Assembly (NCBI RefSeq): GCF_024721015.1
Contig: NZ_JANAIF010000006.1
Location: 43,235-107,234 of the forward strand
Source: Xenorhabdus bovienii
GTDB taxonomy: Bacteria > Pseudomonadota > Gammaproteobacteria > Enterobacterales > Enterobacteriaceae
Length of the DNA stretch: 64,000 bases
Direction: 5' to 3'
The position numbers and the translations under genes were made by a program. The number at the start of each line of letters is the position of its first letter. Position 1 is the stretch's first letter. This document shows, piece by piece, positions 19,080 to 29,518 of the stretch. The notes beneath the pieces were generated by a model that worked only from the letters and a program-made list of their open reading frames with translations, was not told the DNA's origin and ran no database searches.

Positions 19080-20240
19080 TTACTTGGTGTTCTGAACGTT
19101 GTTCTGACGATACTGTTCAATCAATTCAATGAAGTGGTCGAACAGTGAAGCGGCTTCATGTGGGCCAGGGCTTGCTTCAGGATGCCCCTGAAAACTGAAT
19201 GCAGGTTTGTCAGTGCGATGGATACCTTGCAGTGTGCCATCAAATAGTGACTTATGAGTCACTCGAAGATTCGCTGGTAAAGTGCTTTCATCAACGGCGA
19301 AACCGTGATTTTGTGCGGTGATCATGACGACATTGTTCTCCAAGTCCTTAACAGGATGGTTGCCGCCGTGATGGCCAAATTTCATTTTTACCGTTTTTGC
19401 ACCACTGGCCAGCGCCAGTAACTGGTGCCCCAAGCAGATACCAAATACTGGGATCTCGGTATTCAGGAAAGCCTGGATTGCTTCAATGGCATAATCACAA
19501 GGCTCTGGATCGCCGGGGCCATTAGACAGGAAAATGCCATCCGGTGCCATTTTCAGCACTTCATCCGCAGGTGTCTGGGCAGGAACAACGGTTACGTGAC
19601 AGCTACGATCCACCAACATACGCAGGATGTTACGTTTGACACCGAAATCATAAGCCACAATGTGGTACGGTAATTCTTGCTCTTTACGAGCTTCCGGTAG
19701 CCCATCTGCCAATGTCCAGCTTCCCTGTAACCACGGATAAGATTGTGCGGTGGTCACTTCTTTCGCCAGATCCATGCCTTTCAAACCAGGGAAAGCTTTC
19801 GCTTTTTCCAGAGCAACTTGAGCATCTGCCTCATTACCCGCAATGATACAGCCGTTCTGAGCACCTTTTTCCCGTAATAGGCGGGTCAGCTTGCGTGTAT
19901 CAATATCAGCAATGGCAACAATGTTGTGGCGTTTCAGGTAATCAGACAGATTTTCTTCACTGCGGAAGTTGCTGGTCACTAAAGGTAAATCGCGAATGAC
20001 CAAGCCTTGGGCTTGAATGGCGGGGGATTCTTCATCAGCGGCATTGATGCCGGTATTACCAATATGGGGATAAGTAAGAGTAACAATTTGGCGGGAATAG
20101 GAAGGGTCGGTAAGTATTTCTTGATATCCGGTTATTGAGGTATTGAAGACCACTTCTCCAACAGCCACACCCTCTGCACCAATGGCGCGACCATGAAATT
20201 GGGTTCCATCTTCGAGAACCAATATAGCTAACTTAATCAA
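19080..20240 (-). CDS. carA: Carbamoyl-phosphate synthase small (glutaminase) subunit, TTG start
   Basis: A 386-residue class I glutamine amidotransferase that feeds ammonia to CarB. The catalytic Cys is in [12 protein letters not shown] and the His/Glu pair in [11 protein letters not shown]; the N-terminal domain includes [15 protein letters not shown]. The frame is open upstream, but the start chosen is TTG at 20240: GGAGG lies 7 bases before it and the protein then reads [21 protein letters not shown], as E. coli CarA does, which also uses TTG. Operon with carB. Confidence 0.96.
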   Translation of the reverse strand: MIKLAILVLEDGTQFHGRAIGAEGVAVGEVVFNTSITGYQEILTDPSYSRQIVTLTYPHIGNTGINAADEESPAIQAQGLVIRDLPLVTSNFRSEENLSDYLKRHNIVAIADIDTRKLTRLLREKGAQNGCIIAGNEADAQVALEKAKAFPGLKGMDLAKEVTTAQSYPWLQGSWTLADGLPEARKEQELPYHIVAYDFGVKRNILRMLVDRSCHVTVVPAQTPADEVLKMAPDGIFLSNGPGDPEPCDYAIEAIQAFLNTEIPVFGICLGHQLLALASGAKTVKMKFGHHGGNHPVKDLENNVVMITAQNHGFAVDESTLPANLRVTHKSLFDGTLQGIHRTDKPAFSFQGHPEASPGPHEAASLFDHFIELIEQYRQNNVQNTK

Positions 20241-20676
20241 AACGCCCTCCAGAATGAATAACAAGTCGCATCCGATGCATATTAATTCAGAAATAATCCA
20301 TTGAATCAATGCCAATTGATGATTTTTGTCAAAATTTTGGCAAATTGCGCGCATTCTAATGATGAGAGAGGGGCTTGTCTACAAAAAACACCTTTTTTAT
20401 TGGCTTTTTTACAAATCTCAGCCCTACATTGAGTGAACACACCTAAAAAGAACAAAAAAGTAGGTTAAAACAGTCGATTAATGTGAAATAAAATTTTAAA
20501 ACAGAAAAACAGTGTGGTTTTTCCATTCCAATGGCAAAAAAGTAACAAAAAGTCAGATTATTACCATGAAAACGAATAAAAATTCAGATTATTATAATAA
20601 AAACCAAATGAATCGAAAAATTACGCAATTACACTAAAATAATTACGTAATTACAATTAGTTATAACACTAAATAA
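20241..20676. other. carAB leader and promoter region
   Basis: 436 bases upstream of carA with no gene. In E. coli this interval carries two tandem promoters under pyrimidine and arginine control. An ArgR-type box is seen at 20573-20586; exact promoter elements could not be fixed by eye. Confidence 0.5.
20573..20586. promoter_or_regulatory. Candidate ArgR (ARG) box
   Basis: CGAATAAAAATTCA differs from the ARG-box core TGAAT-W4-ATTCA at one position. It lies about 330 bases before the carA start. A second adjacent box, expected for hexameric ArgR, is weak at best. Confidence 0.45.
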
Positions 20677-22298
<1,622 letters not shown>

Positions 22299-23687
22299 AT
22301 GAGTAATAGATACAAAACAGTTGTTGTTTTAGGTGCTGGTCCAATTGGACTATTTTCTGCTTTTAAAATATTAGAAAATAATTTTTCAGAAAATGTATTA
22401 ATTTTAGATAAACGGTTGAATTCTGCTCATACCCTTAAGGGATGGGCAGAAAGATCAATGGTTGTACAATTCCATAGAAAGCTTTTTTCTCTATCTTACC
22501 TTCCAGAAATAATGCAAAAGTGCCCTCATGGAGTGCTTAAAGAAGATTATGAAAATAATCGGAAGAAATATAGTGATTTAGATCACATGAGCATAAAAAA
22601 CATACAATCAACAATACTCGAAAATATAGAAAAAAACTATAAAAATCGTTTTTTTATGATGAGTTTAAAAGATATATCCACTGATAATGATATTATTTCA
22701 ATTTCTATTTCTTCAGATGACTATGAGAGTAACCAAATTTTAAGTAATTTAAGTCCGGAATTAATTGTAGATGCAACTGGCTATCATTCCATTTTAATGA
22801 ATAAAACAATAGGCGTTCATTTTGAAAGCGAGTATGAATATGGTTCGGCTCTAAAAATAACTTGGCCAGAACATGAAATGACTCATATTGAAAATAAAGA
22901 AACTGAGTTTCATGATTGTCATGAAAACACACTCTTTTTTAGCGAAGGAAATTCATCAGTAGCTGAGTTTTCATATCCCTCTGATAAATTCAGTAGGTTT
23001 TTTGAAGAATGTGGGTATTCTATAAATCACATGAGCACTAAATTACCCTTTCTAAAATTTGACACAACACCTTTTTCAATAAAATTACCACCATTCTTAG
23101 AAAAAATAACATCTCTTAAGAAGAACGATTTTCTATATAAAAGAGCAGTTGATTTATTCAATACGATTAGAAAAAATAAACTTGCTGGTATTAATGGATT
23201 AGAATTCATTAATTATTTGCAAGGTTTCAATTGGTCAGAGGCAGACAATCTTGCTTTAGTCATTCGTAGAATAATAGATAAAAGAGTGACTGTAGAAAAC
23301 ACATATACTGACCTTGAAGAAAACTTTTTAGATTTAACGAAAATTAGAGTTACTTTTGTACCTTCTAGAGCCGAGAGATGGCTATCAACAAATAAAGTAA
23401 CAACAAAAATTAATCTTATATTTTCGAATGATAATGGTATGTTACATAATCAAGTTTGTTCAGTAACAGCTTGCGCTGTCGGAGATAGTCTAGCTAACAC
23501 AGACTTTAGACATGGTCTTGGCATCAATCGAGGATTTCACACAGCAACTAGATTATTTCAAGATAAAACAGATCCAGAATTAGTAAGGCTTGAATTGATA
23601 AAAAACAGCTACTCTATGCCAGATGTTATAAATGATAATTCAATATTTAGTAGAGCTATTTCGTGCAGAGATTGGCTTACCCTATAG
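22299..23687 (+). CDS. FAD-dependent monooxygenase-like oxidoreductase
   Basis: A 462-residue protein beginning with a dinucleotide-binding fold (VVVLGAGPIGLFSAFKILEN, ~9-28). It has a central VDATGYHS and a C-terminal GDSLANTDFRHGLGINRG block (~405), laid out like the GD motif of class A flavoprotein monooxygenases. It would bind FAD and hydroxylate or oxidise a small molecule; the substrate is not predictable. No signal peptide or membrane segment is seen. The gene is clearly lower in GC than the flanking core genes and uses many A/T-ending codons, pointing to acquired DNA. The next gene, 196 bases on, is a TauE-type exporter in the same direction. Confidence 0.65.
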   Translation: MSNRYKTVVVLGAGPIGLFSAFKILENNFSENVLILDKRLNSAHTLKGWAERSMVVQFHRKLFSLSYLPEIMQKCPHGVLKEDYENNRKKYSDLDHMSIKNIQSTILENIEKNYKNRFFMMSLKDISTDNDIISISISSDDYESNQILSNLSPELIVDATGYHSILMNKTIGVHFESEYEYGSALKITWPEHEMTHIENKETEFHDCHENTLFFSEGNSSVAEFSYPSDKFSRFFEECGYSINHMSTKLPFLKFDTTPFSIKLPPFLEKITSLKKNDFLYKRAVDLFNTIRKNKLAGINGLEFINYLQGFNWSEADNLALVIRRIIDKRVTVENTYTDLEENFLDLTKIRVTFVPSRAERWLSTNKVTTKINLIFSNDNGMLHNQVCSVTACAVGDSLANTDFRHGLGINRGFHTATRLFQDKTDPELVRLELIKNSYSMPDVINDNSIFSRAISCRDWLTL

Positions 23688-23699
23688 TAAAAATCCGCC

Positions 23700-23850
23700 T
23701 TCATAGAAAGCGGCATTGATTTCGCCCCAGAGGGCGTACTCAAATCCCTAAAATCAAGTCTCTGCCACTTCTGCTACTTTAAAATCTAAAGGCCAATAAG
23801 GCAGAGCCAAAACCTGTTGCTGACCACTTCCACAGGAAGTGGTTTTCAGC
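23700..23850. other. Structured non-coding segment, possible insertion-sequence relic
   Basis: This segment is less AT-rich than the genes on both sides and contains a perfect 9-bp hairpin, ACCACTTCC (23823-23831) with GGAAGTGGT (23835-23843), followed by TTTTC. It may terminate the flavoprotein transcript. The composition and hairpin recall the ends of IS200/IS605 elements, but no transposase remains and this is only a suggestion. Confidence 0.4.
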
Positions 23851-23883
23851 TAAAAATAAATATTATTAATGTGAGGTGTGTGT

Positions 23884-24678
23884 ATGTATATAGATATATT
23901 AATTATAATATCTGCATTTGTTGGAAGCATCCTATCTGGGCTCTTTGGTGGGGGGGCGGGCTTGATTTTTACACCTACAATTTATTTATTTTTATCTTAT
24001 ACCAACCCAAATTCCAGTTATATCATGCAAACTAGCATCACAACGATGATAGCTTCTTTAATGATATCTGGTCTAGTTGCTATTGTTAAACATCACAAAT
24101 ACAAACATATTGATTGGAATGTTCTAAAATGGTCTGCTCCACTAATTATAATGGGGTCAATACTAGGTTGTTTTACTATAACTGTTGCTTCAAGTCAATC
24201 GGTTATATATATCTTTTCTTTAGCAACAATAATTTTGGCGATTAGGTCAACACGAAAATTAATTTCTAATAATCCACAAAATAATACAAATAGAGATCTT
24301 GGTTGGTCATTCCGTTATATTGGTGGTTTTTTACTAGGATTAATATCAACTTTATCCGGATCAGCTTCATTTGCTGTTCCTTATTATGAGAGCATCGGTT
24401 TAAATATTAAAAAATCAATAGGGACAACAACTGTTGTAGTCTGGTTGTATTCTGTATTTGTACTAATATTTATGATATCACTCGGTCTAAATAAAAATAA
24501 TTTACCACCTGGAAATATAGGTTTTTTAAATTATAATTACCTCTGGTTATTCATAATACCAACAATACCAGGAGCATTGTTAGGCGCAAAATTAGCCAAT
24601 GTTCTTCCGGAAAGAAAGCTAAGAATTTCCTTTACAGCACTATTGTATTTTATTGGATTAAGTATGTTATTTTCATAA
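23884..24678 (+). CDS. TauE/SafE-family sulfite/organoanion exporter
   Basis: A 264-residue integral membrane protein with about eight hydrophobic segments. The N-terminal motif ILSGLFGGGAGLIFTPTIY is the hallmark of TauE/SafE (DUF81) proteins, with the repeat half FLLGLISTLSGSASFAVPYY in the middle and GALLGAKLANVLPERKLR near the end. The family exports sulfite, sulfoacetate and other anions. ATG 23884 is chosen because GAGG lies 7 bases upstream. Like its neighbour it is AT-rich, and the pair may have moved together. Confidence 0.85.
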   Translation: MYIDILIIISAFVGSILSGLFGGGAGLIFTPTIYLFLSYTNPNSSYIMQTSITTMIASLMISGLVAIVKHHKYKHIDWNVLKWSAPLIIMGSILGCFTITVASSQSVIYIFSLATIILAIRSTRKLISNNPQNNTNRDLGWSFRYIGGFLLGLISTLSGSASFAVPYYESIGLNIKKSIGTTTVVVWLYSVFVLIFMISLGLNKNNLPPGNIGFLNYNYLWLFIIPTIPGALLGAKLANVLPERKLRISFTALLYFIGLSMLFS

Positions 24679-24836
24679 TGCATCTACTTTTGATAACCTG
24701 TAAGCTTGGGCATTAGCAAACCTATATATAATTGCAACAAGGTGAGAGTGTATGTTTTTGGTCATATGTTTTAAATTAAATATTGATAAACGTATACTCC
24801 CACCCTAAAATTGTTGTGGTTTAATAATTCTTGACA

Positions 24837-24951
24837 TCTCACAAGCTTGCTATTTTGATTAATATCAATGTGAGATATCAACATGAAACTGAAAAAATAC
24901 GCCGATTTTTCTCCTATCCTGGCTATTATAAAGACATCTATACCCGCTTAA
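24837..24951 (+). pseudogene. Promoter plus truncated 5' end of a gene at the IS630 remnant
   Basis: A promoter-like TTGACA (24831-24836) and an exact FNR half-site pair are followed by a start at 24883. This codes for only 22 residues (MKLKKYADFSPILAII...) before a stop at 24949-24951, where the IS630 remnant begins. It looks like a gene cut off by the insertion. The lost gene cannot be named. Confidence 0.3.
24855..24868. promoter_or_regulatory. Exact FNR consensus site
   Basis: TTGAT-TAAT-ATCAA matches the FNR consensus TTGAT-N4-ATCAA at all ten fixed bases. It overlaps the position expected for a -10 box and lies 14 bases before the start of the truncated reading frame, so it would have repressed it anaerobically. 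TCTCACA and TGTGAGA (24837-24843, 24869-24875) flank it as an inverted pair. Confidence 0.45.
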
Positions 24952-25760
24952 CTTGAAGATGCAGGTTTCAGGATTTGAAAATTATCATTTAATCGGCAAA
25001 CGAGTTCCCCGGCTTTTTCTCGGAGAGTAACATTAAAAAAGTGATGAATAGCGTCACGGAAGACCTGAGAGTTTTCGAAGTAGACATTGTTACGGACCTG
25101 CTCATTCATGAACTTCCATAATCGTTCAATCGGATTCAGGTTAGGACTGTAAGGGGGCAGATAATGCAACTCAATAATGAGGACAAACGACATATCTTCG
25201 GCTAAACAGGATAGGTTCTTCCTGACCCACCGAGTCTTTTAGGGCTTGATAAGCTTCAATAAATTGTTGCTGTTTGTTGGCATCGAATTTATACGGAATC
25301 CCCGTTGTTTTTTTGTCGCTAAATCCCTGACGGTGAAGCCATTTAGTCATACCGGGAACGGTGAAAGTCATCTACCAACGCGCCCAGACATAGGCCACAA
25401 TCTCGGCAGTCGTGTGCAACAAATTGCTCGTCAAATAGTCGATCAGTTCTGCGGTTTGTTCGGCGGACAGATGGCTTTCAGAGCCGCCGTTTCAGGTGCT
25501 AACTTTTTCTGACTGAAGTAGTCTTGCAGGTGACGATTCACCGTACTTTCGTGAATACGCAAAGCCTGAACAATCATCTGAGCCGACCAGCCCTCAGAAG
25601 CCAAAAGAACCGCTTTAATACGGTCACAAACCCGCTTGTCACGACAAGTGTCATGCATTAACTCAAGGGCTTGTTTTTGTGTTGGCGTCAGATGAATTTT
25701 CATGTCATTTAGCCTGGTTTGAGTTGAGTCAAAAATCAAGCATCTTCTTATATACTAATA
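24930..25760. mobile_element. IS630-type element remnant
   Basis: GAAGATGC near 24953 and GCATCTTC near 25740 form a short inverted repeat that brackets the transposase pseudogene, with TA dinucleotides nearby as expected for IS630 target sites. Exact ends are not certain. Confidence 0.55.
24948..25703 (-). pseudogene. IS630-family transposase, frameshifted and internally deleted
   Basis: Three fragments in different frames read as one degraded IS630 transposase. The N-terminal HTH part (MKIHLTPTQKQALELMHD, 25703 down to ~25443) is followed by the winged-helix region (GMTKWLHRQGFSDKKTTG, 25371-25171). The C-terminal end of the DDE domain (YLPPYSPNLNPIERLWKFMN, 25193-24948) retains the final Glu. 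The middle with the first two catalytic Asp residues is missing, and the length is about 280 bases short of a complete gene. It cannot be active. Confidence 0.85.
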
Positions 25761-25968
25761 GATTACGACTCACTACAGAGACTGATAAAATTCAATAACG
25801 CAGCACTATAATAGTGTTAGTTAAATTACAGCGTTAAAAATTAAAATATAGAACTCTCCCATTTAAACTGACACAGCAATTTTATACAAAAATAAGAAAC
25901 CATTTCATCAAGCAACGTCCTTATGAGCTTGTTGCAAATTATCTAATAAATAAGCCAATATAGGTGTA

Positions 25969-26091
25969 ATGTTTGAAAATCTCACAGCAGCAGCAAGTAA
26001 GCTAATCCCTGGAAATATAGACAGTTATGTGACTGGTTCAGGTGAACACAGCCAACTACGCCGCGATTTGAAAGATGAAGGACATACATAA
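25969..26091 (+). pseudogene. Short 40-codon ORF, possible gene fragment
   Basis: The 40-residue reading frame MFENLTAAASKLIPGNIDSY... ends RRDLKDEGHT. Codon use looks protein-like, but there is no clear ribosome site and a stop lies just upstream in frame. It sits between the IS remnant and the AraC gene and may be the end of a disrupted gene. The rest of 25740-26127 shows nothing recognisable. Confidence 0.25.
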
Positions 26092-26127
26092 TCAGATAAG
26101 TTTCAGTTGATAATTGGGCAATCATTT

Positions 26128-26970
26128 ATGGCAAAACAGGAAAATGTAAAAGAATACACCAATTTTTTTCATCTTAAAGAATTCGGTGGATTGGAAATGC
26201 TTAAGGCAAGCTACCATAAGCAGGTTTTCTCCCGTCATGTCCATGAAACTTTTTGTATAGGTGTTATAGAAGAAGGGGCACAACGTTTCCACCGTACAGG
26301 CACAGAACATATCGCTCCCAAAGGCGATATTATTCTGGTTAATGCAGATGAAATTCATACTGGTTCTTCCGCGGGAGTGGCAGGCTGGTCATATCAGGCA
26401 ATCTATCCATCACCTGATTTACTGCTTTCATTATCACGTGATTTAAAACATGCTGATGGCGCTATCCCTTGGTTTCCCTCTGCTGTCGTGCATGATCCCG
26501 GCTTGGCCGAACAATTACGCATGACTTTTGATATATTGGCACAAAATAGCAATATGTTGCTTAAGGAAACAATGCTGCTATCTTCACTTTCCTGGTTGAT
26601 AATGCGGCATAGTCAGACGCGTATTACAACACAAGAGCTGCCTTCCGCTGAACGACAAATATTTATGACCAAAAAATATATTGATGCTTATGCAGAAAAT
26701 GATATTTCTCTCAGTCAATTGGCAGAGATGGCTCAGCTTAGTCAATGGCATTTTCTACGGCAGTTTAAGAAAACCATCGGCGTCACTCCCCATGTTTACC
26801 TGATTTTTGCCCGTTTACGCATGGCGAGAAGGTTGTTATTGGCTGGCCACTCCATACTTAATACAGCTATCCGCTGCGGATTTTCTGATCAAAGCCATTT
26901 CAATCGTCATTTTAAACATGCACTGGGTATTACTCCCGGCATATTTGTACGCTCCCTTCAAACACCTTAG
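26128..26970 (+). CDS. AraC-family transcriptional regulator
   Basis: A 280-residue protein with an N-terminal cupin sensor domain (VFSRHVHETFCIGVIEEGAQRF; PKGDIILVNADEIHTG) and a C-terminal double HTH. The HTH shows ISLSQLAEMAQLSQWHFLRQFKKTIGVTPH and AIRCGFSDQSHFNRHFKHALGITPG. This layout is typical of AraC regulators placed next to azlCD or LysE-type exporters, where the cupin senses an amino acid. The ATG at 26128 is taken; a TTG at 26107 is in frame. It reads toward azlC with a 139-base gap that can hold a regulated promoter. Confidence 0.88.
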   Translation: MAKQENVKEYTNFFHLKEFGGLEMLKASYHKQVFSRHVHETFCIGVIEEGAQRFHRTGTEHIAPKGDIILVNADEIHTGSSAGVAGWSYQAIYPSPDLLLSLSRDLKHADGAIPWFPSAVVHDPGLAEQLRMTFDILAQNSNMLLKETMLLSSLSWLIMRHSQTRITTQELPSAERQIFMTKKYIDAYAENDISLSQLAEMAQLSQWHFLRQFKKTIGVTPHVYLIFARLRMARRLLLAGHSILNTAIRCGFSDQSHFNRHFKHALGITPGIFVRSLQTP

Positions 26971-27109
26971 TCAGCATCTTTTATTAACCTATTTGGTCAG
27001 TATTTTACCATATCCTGACAACATATTTTTTTATCGCAATTTTATTCAATACTCCTGCACTCTCTATTCGTAAGCTGATTCATCTACAACTATTTTTTAT
27101 CTTACTGAT

Positions 27110-27856
27110 ATGGCTTTTGTTATGGAAAAATCATTAACTGATACAGAAACTGTCGCCCAGCCAGCCATTCCATCTTGGCGAAGTTTTTTGTCTGGCATGT
27201 ATCATATGTTACCACTTTGCCTGTCAGTTATTCCCTGGGGGATCCTTGCTGGCTCGGTTGCCGTACAATCAGGATTAACGCTGGGGCAAAGCATCGGCAT
27301 GTCAGCCATCCTGTTTGCAGGAGCTGCACAATTAGTTACGCTTGGGTTACTGGCATCTGGTGCCAGTGTATTCACTATTATTATTTCGGTCTTTTTTATC
27401 ACAGCCCAACATTTTCTCTATGGTTTAACTTTACGGGAATATGTTGCTGTCTTAAAAGCTCGCTATCGATTACCCATTGGCTTTTTGCTCACTGATGAGT
27501 TGTTTGCGCTAAGTTGCGCTCAACAAAATAAATCCTCTTTAACTCCTAGTTACTTAATTGGGGCAGGATTGTGTTTTTATCTATGCTGGAATCTCTTTAG
27601 TTTACTGGGGATCGTAATGGCTTCCACCATTCCCGATCTGGCGAAATATCATCTGGATTTTTCAATTGTTGCCACATTCATTACTATCGTCATTCCGATG
27701 ATTAAAAAAATCAGCATATTTTGTGGTGTCTGTTTTTCATTGACTTTGTCCATGCTGTTATCTTATTTACATGTTGAAGGCGCAATTATCATTGCGGGTG
27801 TCAGTGGCATGTTCTTTTCTGTACTTATCGCCAAACTGGCTAAGGAGTCAACATGA
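27110..27856 (+). CDS. azlC: AzlC, large subunit of a branched-chain amino acid exporter
   Basis: A 248-residue multi-pass membrane protein of the LIV-E/AzlC family. It has the PWGILAGSVAVQSGLTL motif at ~40, AILFAGAAQLVTLGLLASGAS at ~67, and FFITAQHFLYGLTLREYV. With AzlD it exports branched-chain amino acids or analogues. A second ATG at 27122 is also possible; neither has a strong ribosome site. The stop overlaps the azlD start by 4 bases (ATGA), showing translational coupling. Confidence 0.88.
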   Translation: MAFVMEKSLTDTETVAQPAIPSWRSFLSGMYHMLPLCLSVIPWGILAGSVAVQSGLTLGQSIGMSAILFAGAAQLVTLGLLASGASVFTIIISVFFITAQHFLYGLTLREYVAVLKARYRLPIGFLLTDELFALSCAQQNKSSLTPSYLIGAGLCFYLCWNLFSLLGIVMASTIPDLAKYHLDFSIVATFITIVIPMIKKISIFCGVCFSLTLSMLLSYLHVEGAIIIAGVSGMFFSVLIAKLAKEST

Positions 27857-28164
27857 GCTGGACCTTGATTTTTGTTTTAGCCAGCATTGTATTTTTTAAC
27901 CGGTATATTTTTCTAGAACCTAAAATGCCGGTAAAGTTACCTAGAATATTAAATGAATCCCTAAAATATTCCGCACCTTGCTTACTTATTGCAATATGTG
28001 GCCCTATTATTTTAATGGAACAAGGAGAATTAAGAGAATTCACTAATAATCCTTATTTATGGGGAGCATTACTAACCACTATTTTTGCTTTTTTTATCCG
28101 AAACCTCGTCGTATGTGTCATTATCAGCCTAATCGCGTTTTATATCTTATCCGCTATTTTATAG
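27853..28164 (+). CDS. azlD: AzlD-family small subunit
   Basis: A 103-residue membrane protein with about four hydrophobic segments (LIFVLASIVFFNRYIF; ALLTTIFAFFIRNLVVCVIIS). The RYIFLEPKMPVKLPRILNESLKY block fits the AzlD partner of AzlC. It has a strong AAGGAG ribosome site inside the azlC end, and its position and overlap support the assignment more than the sequence does. Confidence 0.82.
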   Translation: MSWTLIFVLASIVFFNRYIFLEPKMPVKLPRILNESLKYSAPCLLIAICGPIILMEQGELREFTNNPYLWGALLTTIFAFFIRNLVVCVIISLIAFYILSAIL

Positions 28165-28177
28165 ATAGGAGGACATA

Positions 28178-29335
28178 ATGAAGACAGGCATTGATTTTTA
28201 TAGTGAGTCTACTACCATCCGGAATACATACAAAATATTACCCTTTCAAGGATTATGGAGTTGGTTAACAGGAAAAGATATTCCTAACAGGAAATCATTA
28301 TGGAAATCTAGTTCTATTGAAATGATATGTTGGTCTATTAGTTGGGTTGTGGTCGGCACTCTAGTTATTTATTTCGCACTTAATAGTGAATTGACGTTAC
28401 CTGTTAAAATTATAATTTATTTAATTGGTGTATTATTTTCCACTTCAGGTGCCAGATATATTGTTGCAACTATCATTCACCAAGGTGTACATGGAAATTT
28501 ACTCTCAACTCAAACACGCAATAAAATTATATGTGAAATTTTATCTACAATATTAATAACCCAGCCTTATAGTTCATACCGTCAATTCCATATCTATGAG
28601 CATCATGGCAAAGATTTTTCAACAATAGAAGATAAGGATCTCGCAGCAATATATAAATTGGGATTTACGCCTGGAAAGTCAAAAAAACAACTCTACCTTA
28701 ATTTACTTTTAACCCTATTCAGCCCCTATTTTCATTTGTCATACCTTTATGGCCGGATTAAATCCAACTTAATAGGCGTTCCTGTTTACCGATTCATCAT
28801 GACAATCACTCAGTTTCTATTTTTGGGTTACCTGGCTTGGTTTATTGGTATCATACCTTTTGTGCTGTTTATCATCGTTCCTTACGTGATTGTGTATCAA
28901 ATAGCGTCACTATTACATTTAATAACTGAACATGTTTGGTTATTACGTCAGAAGAAAGAAACTGTTCGTGATAGCCATATTAATAACTCTCTAGGGCGTT
29001 TCTGTGGCTCACCTTGTCCCAAAAGTTTTGCATTAAGATATTGGCTATCTTGGATAATATGGGCTATCAAACACTTATTCTATCATTTACCTGTTCGAAT
29101 GCTGGTATTGCAAGGTTCACTGATTTGTCACGACTGGCATCACCGCACAAGTAGCATTAAAGAATGGTATGACTACACAGTATTAAGGGAAGCTAACGCA
29201 GAAAAACTGGCCAAAGAAGGTAAATATGACTACATTGAGTTCTGGGGTTTCCACAACTGCCTGAATTACGTGTTAACAATGATCAGTAATGCCGAACCTG
29301 TAGAAGTTAGCAATTTGAAATACCGACTTAATTAA
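28178..29335 (+). CDS. Membrane fatty-acid desaturase/hydroxylase-like protein
   Basis: A 385-residue protein with several hydrophobic segments and the His-cluster signature of diiron membrane desaturases: HQGVH (~104), YEHHGKD (~145) and CHDWHHR (~325). The family desaturates or hydroxylates acyl chains on lipid or carrier-bound substrates. It starts 13 bases after azlD with a perfect AGGAGG, so it is in the same operon as an amino acid exporter. That is an unusual pairing and suggests modification of an exported or lipidated amino acid-derived compound. It ends before a shared hairpin. Confidence 0.75.
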   Translation: MKTGIDFYSESTTIRNTYKILPFQGLWSWLTGKDIPNRKSLWKSSSIEMICWSISWVVVGTLVIYFALNSELTLPVKIIIYLIGVLFSTSGARYIVATIIHQGVHGNLLSTQTRNKIICEILSTILITQPYSSYRQFHIYEHHGKDFSTIEDKDLAAIYKLGFTPGKSKKQLYLNLLLTLFSPYFHLSYLYGRIKSNLIGVPVYRFIMTITQFLFLGYLAWFIGIIPFVLFIIVPYVIVYQIASLLHLITEHVWLLRQKKETVRDSHINNSLGRFCGSPCPKSFALRYWLSWIIWAIKHLFYHLPVRMLVLQGSLICHDWHHRTSSIKEWYDYTVLREANAEKLAKEGKYDYIEFWGFHNCLNYVLTMISNAEPVEVSNLKYRLN

Positions 29336-29443
29336 AAACATTTTATATTAAAAAATATTATTGCATACACTATGAAAAGAAAGTTGTTAATTCTATACTA
29401 TTTCCATTAAAAATTATGGGTTATCATTTAATGCGAAAATCAT

Positions 29444-29484
29444 AAGGTCTACCATAATCGACTTATTTATTCATGGTAGACCTT
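29444..29484. terminator. Bidirectional terminator between desaturase gene and ispH
   Basis: A perfect 12-bp stem, AAGGTCTACCAT (29444-29455) with ATGGTAGACCTT (29473-29484), lies between two convergent genes, with T/A-rich flanks on both sides. Confidence 0.75.
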
Positions 29485-29518
29485 TAATATCTTGGAAAGA
29501 ATATTAATTAAAATAAAT

